Shown here: positions 16,547 through 24,898 of the stretch, one piece after another
How positions within the stretch are numbered: position 1 is the stretch's first letter
Layout of the letters: each line of letters starts with the position of its first letter
Assembly: GCA_026985075.1 (NCBI GenBank)
Contig: JALSQX010000067.1
Span: forward strand, 248,001 to 312,000
Origin: Blastocatellia bacterium
GTDB taxonomy: Bacteria; Acidobacteriota; Blastocatellia; HR10; J050
Direction: 5' to 3'
DNA: 64,000 bases
Notes under the pieces: generated by a model
Told to the model about the DNA's origin: nothing
Seen by the model: the letters and a program-made list of their open reading frames with translations, nothing else
Databases searched by the model: none
Position numbers and translations under genes: made by a program

Positions 16547-17758
16547 ATGCGAGTGCGCCGGATTTTTCAAAACGGCCCGATCGTCCTTCCCGATGGGGTG
16601 CTCTCGGAAGGAGCCGTTCTGGTGGAAGGGCGAGAGATCAAGGACGTTCGATCCACACCGTTCAGCGCTTCGGAAGCCGACGAGGTTATTGATCTCAATG
16701 GTCGCTTTCTAGCGCCCGGATTCATCGACCTTCACCTCCACGGTTCCATGGGCATCGACCTGATGGTGGCCAGCGAATCCGAGTTGGCCGCACTCTCGCG
16801 CCATCTGGCCCATCGCGGCATTACGAGTTATCTTCCCACTCTCGTCCCCACAGATGACCAGGGACTTCTGAGAGCGATCGACAGGGTGAGCCCATTCATC
16901 CGCGAGCCCATTGATGACGGAGCGCGGATATTAGGCCTCCACTTCGAAGGGCCGTTTGTGAATCCGGATCGCTCGGGAGCGCTTCCGGTGCGATATTTTC
17001 GAACGTTCACTTCCGATGCCGATGCGGCGCTGTTTCTGGAGCCTTCGTTAGCCGAGCGCGTTCCGGTGCGCATGATGACCCTGGCTCCGGAAATCGAAGG
17101 AGGACTGATGCTCATCGAAGCGCTGGTGGCGCGACAGTATATTGTGGCCATCGGCCACAGTCAGGCTTCCTTCGAAATATGCGAACGAGCGGCAACGCTT
17201 GGCGTGCGCCACGTCACCCACTTCCCCAATGCGCTCGCCCCTCTCCATCATCGACATGTCGGCGTGTTCGGCTGGACGCTTCTTCGATCCGACATCACGC
17301 TGGATCTCATCGCCGACGGCGTTCATGTGGAGTGGCGAATGATCGAACTGATCCGGCGAGTGAAAGCGTCGACTCAGATGGCGCTCATCAGCGATGCCAT
17401 CATGGCGGCGGGATTGGGAGATGGAGAGTATGAGGTGTGGGGCGAGACGATCCGCGTTTACGGTGGGCGAACACAGAACGAGCGAGGCCAGCTGGCCGGC
17501 TCGGTCATCCACCTGGACGAGGCCGTCGGCCATCTTCTTCAGCGGGGCATCCCTCTGACCGAGACGCTTCTCATGGCCTCACAGGTTCCGGCACGGATCT
17601 TACGGATCGAGAGGTGGACGGGATCGATCGAGAGGGGAAAGCGCGCCGATTTCGTCTGTCTCGATGAAGGGGGGCGAATCTTCTTCACCTGCATTGATGG
17701 CCGCGTCGTCCACGTCAGTGATCCCGCGGCTCATCAGGTTGTCCCCCAACGAGGATGA
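16547..17758 (+). CDS. nagA: N-acetylglucosamine-6-phosphate deacetylase
   Basis: A 403-residue amidohydrolase removing acetate from N-acetylglucosamine-6-phosphate during amino-sugar and peptidoglycan recycling. Family motifs: PGFIDLHLHGSMGIDLM (metal site), GLHFEGPFVNPDRSGA (catalytic-site Glu), AIGHSQASFE, THFPNALAPLHHRHVG and ALISDAIMAAGLGDGEYE, whose Asp is the catalytic acid/base. Start 16547 is chosen from the -10 box nine bases upstream; the longer in-frame ATG at 16508 would precede the promoter. The stop overlaps the recQ start (ATGA), so helicase synthesis is coupled to it. No nagB or nagE is nearby. Confidence 0.93.
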   Translation: MRVRRIFQNGPIVLPDGVLSEGAVLVEGREIKDVRSTPFSASEADEVIDLNGRFLAPGFIDLHLHGSMGIDLMVASESELAALSRHLAHRGITSYLPTLVPTDDQGLLRAIDRVSPFIREPIDDGARILGLHFEGPFVNPDRSGALPVRYFRTFTSDADAALFLEPSLAERVPVRMMTLAPEIEGGLMLIEALVARQYIVAIGHSQASFEICERAATLGVRHVTHFPNALAPLHHRHVGVFGWTLLRSDITLDLIADGVHVEWRMIELIRRVKASTQMALISDAIMAAGLGDGEYEVWGETIRVYGGRTQNERGQLAGSVIHLDEAVGHLLQRGIPLTETLLMASQVPARILRIERWTGSIERGKRADFVCLDEGGRIFFTCIDGRVVHVSDPAAHQVVPQRG

Positions 17759-19728
17759 GTCGGAATGAGCGTATGAATGAAGCGACGATCATGGACCGGG
17801 CCCGAGTCCTCCTTCGGCGAGCGTTCGGCCACTCGGATTTCCGCGAAGGCCAGGCCGAGGTCATCGAGGCCATTCTGCGAGGGCGACATTGCATCGTCGT
17901 CATGCCGACTGGCGGAGGGAAATCACTTTGCTATCAGCTCCCCGCCCTGCTCCTTCCCGGGCGAACGCTGGTCATCTCGCCGCTCATCGCGCTCATGAAA
18001 GATCAGACCGAGGCGCTCGAGCGTCGGGGTATTCCCGCCACGTTCATCAATAGTTCCATTCCCTTCGAAGACCAGAAAGCGAGATTGATGGCTTTTGCGG
18101 CCGGTCGGATTCGCCTCCTCTATATTGCGCCGGAGCGATTCCGCTCACCATACTTCATCGACGTTTTGCGCCGGGTTCCCCTTTCACTCTTCGCCGTTGA
18201 CGAAGCTCATTGCATCTCCCACTGGGGTCATGACTTTCGTCCCGACTATCTGCGCCTGCGCGCAGTCATCGAGCAGCTCGGTCGGCCACCGGTTGTGGCT
18301 CTCACGGCGACGGCGACGCCGACCATTCGCATGGATATTGCAGAACAATTGGGGCTAGATGATGCCGAACATTTCGTCGCCGGATTCGATCGCGCCAACC
18401 TCAAGCTTCAGGTCCAGCATTTGCGCACTCATGCGAAGAAACTCGCTTTCATCGAAAGAGTGCTCCACGAGGTGTCGGGGCCGGGCATCATCTACGGAGC
18501 GACGCGAAAGATCGTCGATTCTGTGGCTCGGGAATTATGGGCGCGCGGCATTCGCGCCCTCCCCTATCACGCGGGATTACCGGGTCCGGAACGAGAACGG
18601 GCACAAAATGCCTTCATGGATGATGACGTCGATGTCATTGTGGCGACCAATGCCTTTGGCATGGGCATTGACAAACCGGACATTCGATTCGTCATTCACT
18701 ACAACGTGCCCGATTCCATCGACAGTTACTACCAGGAGATGGGACGGGCCGGGCGCGATGGCCAGGAATCAGTGTGCACGCTCTTATTTGCTCGAAGTGA
18801 CGTCCGCATTCAGGAGTATTTCATCGAGGCAGATCATCCCCACCCCGAGCTCATCGCCCGCGTCTATCAGTTCCTCGTCGAGCGATCATCAGAGGCGCAA
18901 GAGGTGTCTCCTCGCGGCCTCGCCGAAACCCTCGGCGAGCGCAATGCGCTGGCCGTGAATACCGCACTGGTTCGGCTGGAGAAAGCCGGGCACATTCACA
19001 TGACGCGCACGTCCATTGGCGAAGACGCGCTCTATCACATTCGATTGCTCGATCCCGAGCCCTGCGACCGGCTCCGGATTGATAAAGCAGAATTAGCGCG
19101 CCGAGCGGCTTTCGATCGCTGGAAGCTCCAGCAGATGATCGCCTACGCTCAGACGGATCGCTGTTTGCGGGGATTCATCCTCGATTATTTCGGCGACCGA
19201 AAGCGCGTGGAGCGGTGCGGCACGTGTTCGACGTGTCTCGGGCGCATCCGACGAACGACGGTCACATTCCGCTCCAAGCTCACGCCGCTGGATGAGTTCA
19301 TCCTCGAATCGGCGCCATCCGGAGACGAATTGCGCGAGCGCCTGCGCCAGGCGGCCGACCGGCGACGGAAGCTCGCCCGAGCAGAACGGCCGCTCTCCTC
19401 GTCTCCCGCTTCCCCAGAGGAGATGCCCAACATCGAGAACCTGGACGTGGCGCGATGCATCCTGGAGTGCGTCGCCGAACATCACTTCCGCTTCGGTCAA
19501 AGCACGATCGCCGCTTTGTTGCGCGGCTCGATGAACAAGAGCATCCGGCGCTGGCGATTGGAGCATTCGCCCCATCACGGTCGGCTGTCGTATTTGAAAC
19601 AAGCCGAGATTCGCCGCTCTATTGATCTGCTCATCGAACAGGGATATCTCAGCGTGCGGAAATCCAGACAGGTTTACCCGCTCATCGGCTTGACCGAAAA
19701 GGGGTGGGAACTCCTCCGCTCCCCATGA
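17755..19728 (+). CDS. recQ: ATP-dependent DNA helicase RecQ
   Basis: A 657-residue superfamily 2 3'-5' DNA helicase for recombination and fork repair. Visible are the Q/0 motif FGHSDFREGQAEVIEAIL, Walker A PTGGGKSLCYQLPAL, VDEAHCISHWGHDFRPDY (DEAH and aromatic-rich loop), VVALTATATP, and motif VI with YQEMGRAGRDG. The zinc-binding module follows with CGTCSTC near residue 485, then the RQC winged helix (LDVARCILECV, TIAALLRGSMNKSIR). No HRDC domain follows; the protein ends after IGLTEKGWELL. Start ATG 17755 overlaps the nagA stop. Confidence 0.95.
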   Translation: MSRNERMNEATIMDRARVLLRRAFGHSDFREGQAEVIEAILRGRHCIVVMPTGGGKSLCYQLPALLLPGRTLVISPLIALMKDQTEALERRGIPATFINSSIPFEDQKARLMAFAAGRIRLLYIAPERFRSPYFIDVLRRVPLSLFAVDEAHCISHWGHDFRPDYLRLRAVIEQLGRPPVVALTATATPTIRMDIAEQLGLDDAEHFVAGFDRANLKLQVQHLRTHAKKLAFIERVLHEVSGPGIIYGATRKIVDSVARELWARGIRALPYHAGLPGPERERAQNAFMDDDVDVIVATNAFGMGIDKPDIRFVIHYNVPDSIDSYYQEMGRAGRDGQESVCTLLFARSDVRIQEYFIEADHPHPELIARVYQFLVERSSEAQEVSPRGLAETLGERNALAVNTALVRLEKAGHIHMTRTSIGEDALYHIRLLDPEPCDRLRIDKAELARRAAFDRWKLQQMIAYAQTDRCLRGFILDYFGDRKRVERCGTCSTCLGRIRRTTVTFRSKLTPLDEFILESAPSGDELRERLRQAADRRRKLARAERPLSSSPASPEEMPNIENLDVARCILECVAEHHFRFGQSTIAALLRGSMNKSIRRWRLEHSPHHGRLSYLKQAEIRRSIDLLIEQGYLSVRKSRQVYPLIGLTEKGWELLRSP

Positions 19729-19866
19729 AGGGCCCAACGCCGGGCCGGTTGAATGCGGTTGCTCTCAGCGAACAATTCGCCGAGGATTGGAATCCGGCAG
19801 CCTCAGGGAAAGTCTGGTGCGAGTTCCTTTCCCGGCAGTGGACGGGGAGTTCGCCCGGGGATTTCC

Positions 19867-20238
19867 CTATTCGGGATTTCGCCGTCGATAATCGTCGATC
19901 ACCGCCCAGATGGCATCCACCGCCAAAGTGGCACAATGGATCTTGGTGTGAGGCAGTCCACCGACGGCGCGACTGATCTCCTCGCGGGTGATGCGCAAGG
20001 CGTCCTCCAGTGACTTCCCCCGGATCAGCTCGGCGGCCATCGACCCGGTGGCGATCGTTGGAGCGCAGCCATAGACTTTAAACCGCGCTTCCGCGATGAC
20101 GCCGTCTTTCACCAGGATACTCAGCCGCAGGCGATCATCGCAGACGGGATTGGTCACCTCGGCCATCGCTGAGGGGTTCTCCAGTTCGCCAACGTGGCGC
20201 GGATGCTGGATGAGTTGAGCCAGCTTCCCTTGATACAC
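19867..20238 (-). CDS. iscU: Iron-sulfur cluster scaffold protein IscU/NifU N-terminal type
   Basis: A 123-residue scaffold on which iron-sulfur clusters are built. Three conserved Cys are at C33 (NPVCDD), C58 (YGCAPTIATGS) and C102 (KIHCATLAVD), with Asp35 in the position of the usual assembly aspartate. The segment GCAPTIATGS replaces the common GCGxAIASS, a divergence also expected for NifU-like scaffolds outside the proteobacterial isc operon. It starts three bases after the stop of iscS and shares its promoter. No iscA, hscB or fdx follows; the gene is convergent with recQ. Confidence 0.93.
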   Translation of the reverse strand: MYQGKLAQLIQHPRHVGELENPSAMAEVTNPVCDDRLRLSILVKDGVIAEARFKVYGCAPTIATGSMAAELIRGKSLEDALRITREEISRAVGGLPHTKIHCATLAVDAIWAVIDDYRRRNPE

Positions 20239-20241
20239 GGC

Positions 20242-21438
20242 TCACACTCGCGTTTCACTCGGCTGAGCGAGCGGCGAGAGGGCGCGCAGTGCCGCCACTT
20301 CCTCGACGAGCACCTCCAGCACGGTATCGATGTCACTCGCCGTGGTGTCCTTGCTCAGGGAGAATCGGATGCTGCCGCGCGCCAGCTCCCGATCTCGTCC
20401 CAGCGCCGTCAAGACGTGTGAGGGCTCCACCGATCCCGAGGCGCAGGCCGATCCCGTGGAGACGGCGATGCCTCGCAGGTCTAAACGGATCATGAGCGCT
20501 TCGCCTTCGATGAAGCGAAAACTGCAATTGCTGATGTGAGGCACGCGCCGCTCACGATCTCCATTGAACACGACATCGGGAATGCGGCGCGCGATGCCCT
20601 CCTCCAGGCGGTCGCGCAATTGCTGCATGTGCGTCTGGCGCTCGGCCAGATGCGTGCGCGCTAACTCAGCGGCCCGACCGAAGCCGACGATGCCCGGCAC
20701 GTTTTCCGTACCCGCGCGCCGATCGCGCTCGTGATGTCCGCCATGCATCTGAGGAGCGAGCAGAATGCCCGATCGCACGTAGAGCGCTCCCACCCCTTTG
20801 GGACCGTGAATCTTGTGCGCCGAGAGAGAGAGGAGATCGACGCCTAAGGCGTTCACATCGACATGGACTTTGCCCACCGCCTGGACGGCATCGGTATGGA
20901 CATAAGGGTGTGGAGTCCCTCGCGCCTGCCGAACGGCTTGAATCAACTGACTGATATCCTCGATCGGTTGTCGCGTTCCGATTTCATTATTGGCCATCAT
21001 GATGGAGACGAGGATGGTGTCCTCCCTGAGCGCCGCCTCGAGATCGGTCAGTCTGACGAGACCCCGATCCGACACAGGGAGAACCGTCACCTGGAAGCCT
21101 CGCTTCGCCAACGCCTGACAGGTCCGCAGTACGGCCGGATGTTCAATGGCCGACGTGATGATGTGGCGCCCGCGATCGCTGAGCGCCTCAGCCACTCCCT
21201 TGATGGCCAGATTGTCCGATTCCGTGCCGCCGCTGGTGAACACGATCTCGCCAGGCTGAGCGCCGATCAATTCGGCAACTTGAGCGCGCGCCGCCTCCAC
21301 CGCCGCGCGCGCCTTCTGACCCACGGTGTGGACTGATGAGGCGTTGCCGAATGCCTCGGAGAAGTACGGCCACATCGCCTCCAGCACCTGGGGGTCGACG
21401 GCCGTGGTCGCACTGTTGTCGAGATAGATGCGCTTCAT
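20242..21438 (-). CDS. iscS: Cysteine desulfurase
   Basis: A 398-residue PLP enzyme taking sulfur from cysteine for cluster assembly. Features: IYLDNSATTAVDP at the N-terminus, TSGGTESDNLAI, the PLP lysine in LSAHKIHGPKGVGALY, the R-G-TENVPGIVG block, and the persulfide Cys in STGSACASGSVEPSHVL, an IscS-type (group I) loop. Three ATG codons stand in a row at 21444, 21441 and 21438; a GAGGG ends immediately before the first, so the third, six bases away, is the best-spaced start. Operon with iscU. Its promoter shares the -35 region with the divergent gene at 21514. Confidence 0.95.
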   Translation of the reverse strand: MKRIYLDNSATTAVDPQVLEAMWPYFSEAFGNASSVHTVGQKARAAVEAARAQVAELIGAQPGEIVFTSGGTESDNLAIKGVAEALSDRGRHIITSAIEHPAVLRTCQALAKRGFQVTVLPVSDRGLVRLTDLEAALREDTILVSIMMANNEIGTRQPIEDISQLIQAVRQARGTPHPYVHTDAVQAVGKVHVDVNALGVDLLSLSAHKIHGPKGVGALYVRSGILLAPQMHGGHHERDRRAGTENVPGIVGFGRAAELARTHLAERQTHMQQLRDRLEEGIARRIPDVVFNGDRERRVPHISNCSFRFIEGEALMIRLDLRGIAVSTGSACASGSVEPSHVLTALGRDRELARGSIRFSLSKDTTASDIDTVLEVLVEEVAALRALSPLAQPSETRV

Positions 21439-21457
21439 CATCATCCCTCATGGAGTA

Positions 21458-21508
21458 CTTATAGGCTAACGGCTCCCCCTTGTCAAATCGGACCGCATTG
21501 CGTTAAAA
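21458..21508. promoter_or_regulatory. Divergent promoters with superimposed -35 boxes (iscS and SAM hydroxide adenosyltransferase)
   Basis: Minus strand: TTGACA (21486-21481), 17 bases, TATAAG (21463-21458) towards iscS. Plus strand: TTGTCA (21480-21485), 17 bases, TTAAAA (21503-21508) towards 21514. Both -35 boxes are read from the same seven bases, TTGTCAA. Confidence 0.6.
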
Positions 21509-21513
21509 CCGAT

Positions 21514-22320
21514 ATGCTGATGCACGCACCATCGTCGATCATCACGCTCACCACGGACTTCGGGCTCGACGATTTCTTCGTCGGTGCGATGAAGGGCGTC
21601 ATCCTGTCTATTAATCCCTCGATCACGATCGTGGATCTCACCCACACCGTTCGACCTCATGATATCCGGGGCGCGGCGTTCACCCTCGCTCAGGCCTACC
21701 GCGAATTTCCTCCCGGGACGATCCACGTCGTCGTCGTCGATCCCGGCGTGGGTTCGTCGCGGAAGCCGATTCTGCTGACGACCTCGCGCTATGCCTTCAT
21801 CGGTCCCGATAATGGTGTGTTCAGCTTCATATATGCCGAAGAGGACATTGAACACATCATTCACCTCACGGCCGACCAGTATTTTCGCCGACCAATCAGT
21901 CAGACGTTCCACGGACGGGACATCTTTGCGCCGACGGCCGCCTGGCTTTCCAAAGGCATCGATCCTACGTGCTTCGGCCCCCGGCTCACCGAAATCGTGA
22001 CATTCGACCTGCCGCGCCCCCGGATGCTCAGCCCGACACACGTTCGTGGCCACGTCATCCACATCGATCGGTTCGGCAACCTGATCACGAATCTGACGAC
22101 CAGGGACGTGTCTCCGGAAGCCGCCCGCTCAGGCACCCGATTCATCATCAACGACCACATCATCACCCGCTTCCAATCCCACTTCGCCGAAGCCCCCGCG
22201 GGAGAGCCATTCGTCATTCTGGGCAGTACGGGACGATGGGAAGTCGCCGTATATCAAGACTCGGCAGCGAAGCGGTTGAACGCTTCGGTGAACACCTCCG
22301 TTGATGTGATCAAAGCATGA
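21514..22320 (+). CDS. S-adenosylmethionine hydroxide adenosyltransferase (DUF62 / SAM hydrolase family)
   Basis: A 268-residue member of the family that cleaves S-adenosylmethionine to adenosine and methionine with water or hydroxide, related to the bacterial fluorinase and chlorinase. Signatures: ITLTTDFGLDDFFVGAMKGVI, PSITIVDLTHTV, the AAFTLAQAYREFPPGTIHVVVVDPGVGSSRKP block and IGPDNGVFS; the C-terminal beta domain has HIDRFGNLITNLT. Nothing visible favours halide over hydroxide. The start is 21514 or 21520, 5 and 11 bases after the -10 box and without a ribosome-binding site. Physiological role of these enzymes is unclear. Confidence 0.92.
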   Translation: MLMHAPSSIITLTTDFGLDDFFVGAMKGVILSINPSITIVDLTHTVRPHDIRGAAFTLAQAYREFPPGTIHVVVVDPGVGSSRKPILLTTSRYAFIGPDNGVFSFIYAEEDIEHIIHLTADQYFRRPISQTFHGRDIFAPTAAWLSKGIDPTCFGPRLTEIVTFDLPRPRMLSPTHVRGHVIHIDRFGNLITNLTTRDVSPEAARSGTRFIINDHIITRFQSHFAEAPAGEPFVILGSTGRWEVAVYQDSAAKRLNASVNTSVDVIKA

Positions 22321-22426
22321 TCAAGCCAGAGAGAATCTCGGGATCGGCTCATGGTCCCCGAGCGCGTCACGAACGGACAAAAAGGGGAGTCAGGCGACCG
22401 GCGATCCTCGCCGAAAGGAGATCATC

Positions 22427-22514
22427 TGGTGGGGATGGTGGGAGTCGAACCCACACGGGGGGTTACCCCACGGGTTTTTGAGACCCGCACGTCTGCCAGT
22501 TCCGTCACATCCCC
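22427..22514 (-). tRNA. tRNA-Leu (anticodon CAA), CCA encoded
   Basis: Reads on the minus strand from GGGGATG (22514) to CATCCCC, discriminator A and an encoded CCA (22429-22427). The anticodon stem CGGGT/ACCCG encloses the loop CTCAAAA with anticodon CAA. A long variable arm (TGGGGTAACCCC region) marks it as a class II tRNA, and the T arm is GTGGGTTCGACTCCCAC. It decodes UUG. Confidence 0.96.
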
Positions 22515-22557
22515 ACAGCACCTCTCTGTCGCATGCTCTTTATTCCCCGGGGGGTAA

Positions 22558-22586
22558 ATTTTAGTGAGGCGATTTCATCGCGTCAA
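22558..22586 (-). promoter_or_regulatory. Promoter of tRNA-Leu
   Basis: TTGACG (22586-22581), 17 bases, TAAAAT (22563-22558) on the minus strand, giving a short leader before the tRNA 5' end at 22514. Confidence 0.6.
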
Positions 22587-22660
22587 TCCGAAGACTGATG
22601 GGCGATCAACCGCCGGGCGGCCATGAAGTGATCGCCGGGATTGGAGGAAAGGTCCTCGCA

Positions 22661-23911
22661 TCAGTCTCGATCGGGCAGACTCTCTACGTATTTCACGCGG
22701 CGAAATCGCCGCTTGCCAACCTTGACCAGGATTTCTGATTTTTCGGCGAAGTTGATCACCGCCCTGACATCGCCGACGCGCCGCCCATCGATGGAGACGC
22801 CGCCCTGCTCGATGAGTCGCCGCGCCTCGCGCATCGAGGAAGCCAACCCGACCTCTACGAGCATCCGAGCGAGGTCCACAGAATGACCGGGAAGCTTCAA
22901 CTCCACGATGGGCACGTCCGTCGGCGCCAGTTTCTCCCGAAACACGCGATTGAACGCCTCTTCGGCCCGCTCAGCCTCGGCCGGAGAATAGAATTGACTG
23001 ACCAGTAATCGAGCCAGTTGAGCTTTCACATCGCGCGGCGAAATCTCTTCGGCTTTCACGCGCTCACGAAGGCGCGCGAGTTCATCGAGCGGGAGATCAG
23101 TGAGAAGTTCATAGTAGGTCCACATCAGCTCGTCTGAGATGGACATGGTCTTACCGTAGATTTCCTCTGGCGGCTCGGTGATGCCGATGTAGTTGCCATA
23201 GGATTTGGACATTTTTTGCACCCCGTCGGTCCCCACCAGCAGGGGCACGGTCATGACCACTTGGGGCTCCTGCCCGAACTCGCGTTGGACGTCACGCGCT
23301 ACCAGAAGGTTGAATTTTTGATCTGTGCCGCCCAGCTCCACATCAGCTTCCAGAGCCACGGAGTCATAAGCTTGAGCGAGCGGGTAAAGGAGTTCATGTA
23401 GGCTGATGGGAATCCCCTTCTGAAGGCGATTCTGGAAATCATCGCGCTCCAGGATCTGAGCCACTGTCACTTTGGCGGCGAGTCGAATCCAATCCTCGCT
23501 GGTCAGAGCGCCCAGCCATTTGGAATTGAATTCGATGACCGTCTTCTCGGGATCGAGGATACGGAACACCTGCTCCTTGTATGTTTCGGCATTGGCTTGA
23601 ATCTCCTCGCGAGACAACGGTGGTCGGGTAGCCGAGCGCCCGGTGGGATCGCCGATCATACCGGTGAAATCGCCGATGAGAAAGATCACCGTATGCCCGA
23701 GTTCTTGAAACTGACGCAGTTTCCTCAACACGACGACGTGGCCCAGGTGCAGATCGGGTGCCGTGGGATCAGCTCCCAGCTTCACCCGGAGCGGCTGGCC
23801 CGTGCGTTGAGATCGCTTCAACTTCTCCCGCAGATCTTCTTCCCGGATGAGATCGACGCACCCACGCCGCAGGTAAGCGACTTGCTCATCGATGGTCATC
23901 GTTGTCCCCAT
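22661..23911 (-). CDS. tyrS: Tyrosyl-tRNA synthetase
   Basis: A 416-residue class I synthetase charging tRNA-Tyr. The HIGH motif is [13 protein letters not shown], preceded by KLGADPTAP; the tyrosine/anticodon helices include [32 protein letters not shown], and the second signature is [12 protein letters not shown]. The C-terminal S4 RNA-binding domain starts about residue 345 ([25 protein letters not shown]). A KMSKS-type, D-L-H-L-G-H form and long middle place it in the TyrRS subgroup common outside enterics. ATG 23911 lies 11 bases after a TATAAT box; ATG 23899 is an alternative. No T-box leader is present, and no room for one. Confidence 0.96.
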   Translation of the reverse strand: MGTTMTIDEQVAYLRRGCVDLIREEDLREKLKRSQRTGQPLRVKLGADPTAPDLHLGHVVVLRKLRQFQELGHTVIFLIGDFTGMIGDPTGRSATRPPLSREEIQANAETYKEQVFRILDPEKTVIEFNSKWLGALTSEDWIRLAAKVTVAQILERDDFQNRLQKGIPISLHELLYPLAQAYDSVALEADVELGGTDQKFNLLVARDVQREFGQEPQVVMTVPLLVGTDGVQKMSKSYGNYIGITEPPEEIYGKTMSISDELMWTYYELLTDLPLDELARLRERVKAEEISPRDVKAQLARLLVSQFYSPAEAERAEEAFNRVFREKLAPTDVPIVELKLPGHSVDLARMLVEVGLASSMREARRLIEQGGVSIDGRRVGDVRAVINFAEKSEILVKVGKRRFRRVKYVESLPDRD

Positions 23912-23922
23912 ACGAGGCCTGA

Positions 23923-23952
23923 ATTATAGGACTTCACCGAGACGGAGTTCAA
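23923..23952 (-). promoter_or_regulatory. Promoter of tyrS, near-leaderless
   Basis: TTGAAC (23952-23947), 18 bases, TATAAT (23928-23923), then 11 bases to ATG 23911. No Shine-Dalgarno sequence. Confidence 0.6.
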
Positions 23953-23991
23953 CGCCCGAGCAGGAAAATCCTCTCCTCAAAAACAAATTTG

Positions 23992-24020
23992 TTGCATCCA
24001 GGGGAGGAGTCTTCTATAAT
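23992..24020 (+). promoter_or_regulatory. Promoter of the DnaC/DnaI-like gene
   Basis: TTGCAT (23992-23997), 17 bases, consensus TATAAT (24015-24020). The leader would be about 30 bases and has no clear ribosome-binding site. Confidence 0.6.
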
Positions 24021-24058
24021 GAAAAGCCGTTACACTTGGTACGGGTCGTTTGGACTAC

Positions 24059-24808
24059 ATGCTGACGGAGAAAGCGAAGGTCGAAACCAAGGGGTGCCCC
24101 ATCTGTCACGGCACCGGCTGGGAGTATGTCCAAGAGAGGGCCGTCCGTCGGTGCCGGTGCCGAGGCGAGGTTTCATCAACGGCAGTCGAGCGCTTACTGG
24201 ATGCGGCGCACATCCCTCCCCGCTACGCCGAGTGTGAACTGAAGAATTACATTCCCCAAGGAGAGGTGAACTCCCCGGAACTCGAATCTCAGCGCATGGC
24301 CGTGCTCATGTGTCGGCAGTTCGTCAAAGAATACCCGAATACGGATCGCGGCCTTCTGCTGATGGGACCCGTGGGGGTAGGAAAGACCCACCTGGCCGTC
24401 TCAGTACTGAAAGAACTGATCAGAACGAAAATGGCGCATTGCCTCTTTTACGACTTTCGCGATCTCCTGAAGGAAATTCAGGAGAGCTATAATCCTGAGT
24501 CTCAGCGCACGGAGTCTCGTATTCTGGAACCCGTTTACAACGTCGATGTCCTCGTCCTGGACGAACTCGGGGCGGCCAAGCCAACGGCATGGGTTCAGGA
24601 TACGATGACGCAGATCATCAATACCCGCTACAATTACAAGCGACTGACCATCTTCACGACCAATTATCTGGACACGCCAATCAGCAACGAGGAGACGCTG
24701 GCCGAACGCGTCGGAGAGCGACTGCGATCGCGACTCCACGAAATGTGTAAGACCATCCTCATCATCGGTCGCGACTATCGACGACTCTCTCAGTCGCTCA
24801 CCCCATGA
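24059..24808 (+). CDS. DnaC/DnaI/IstB-type AAA+ ATPase with N-terminal zinc ribbon
   Basis: A 249-residue helicase-loader-like ATPase. The N-terminus has a CPICHGTGW ... RRCRCRG cluster, a probable zinc ribbon of four Cys. The AAA+ core has Walker A LLLMGPVGVGKTHLAV near residue 105, Walker B VDVLVLDELGA, sensor 1 IFTTNY and the ERVGERLRSRL arginine-finger segment. No transposase is adjacent, so it is more likely the chromosomal DnaB loader than an IstB partner. ATG 24059 is used; TTG 24050 is an in-frame alternative. Confidence 0.88.
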   Translation: MLTEKAKVETKGCPICHGTGWEYVQERAVRRCRCRGEVSSTAVERLLDAAHIPPRYAECELKNYIPQGEVNSPELESQRMAVLMCRQFVKEYPNTDRGLLLMGPVGVGKTHLAVSVLKELIRTKMAHCLFYDFRDLLKEIQESYNPESQRTESRILEPVYNVDVLVLDELGAAKPTAWVQDTMTQIINTRYNYKRLTIFTTNYLDTPISNEETLAERVGERLRSRLHEMCKTILIIGRDYRRLSQSLTP

Positions 24809-24898
24809 CTGCCCAGAGCAGCCCTCGCTTCATCCGACATCTCCATCTACTGCGCGCCGACCGAAGGAAGCCGGTGCCAACATCGTGAGGGGACGCGC

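Noticed and set aside
24059-24808. IstB of an insertion sequence
   Set aside because: No istA transposase, terminal repeats or target duplication nearby; zinc ribbon and isolated promoter fit a DnaI/DnaC-type loader better.
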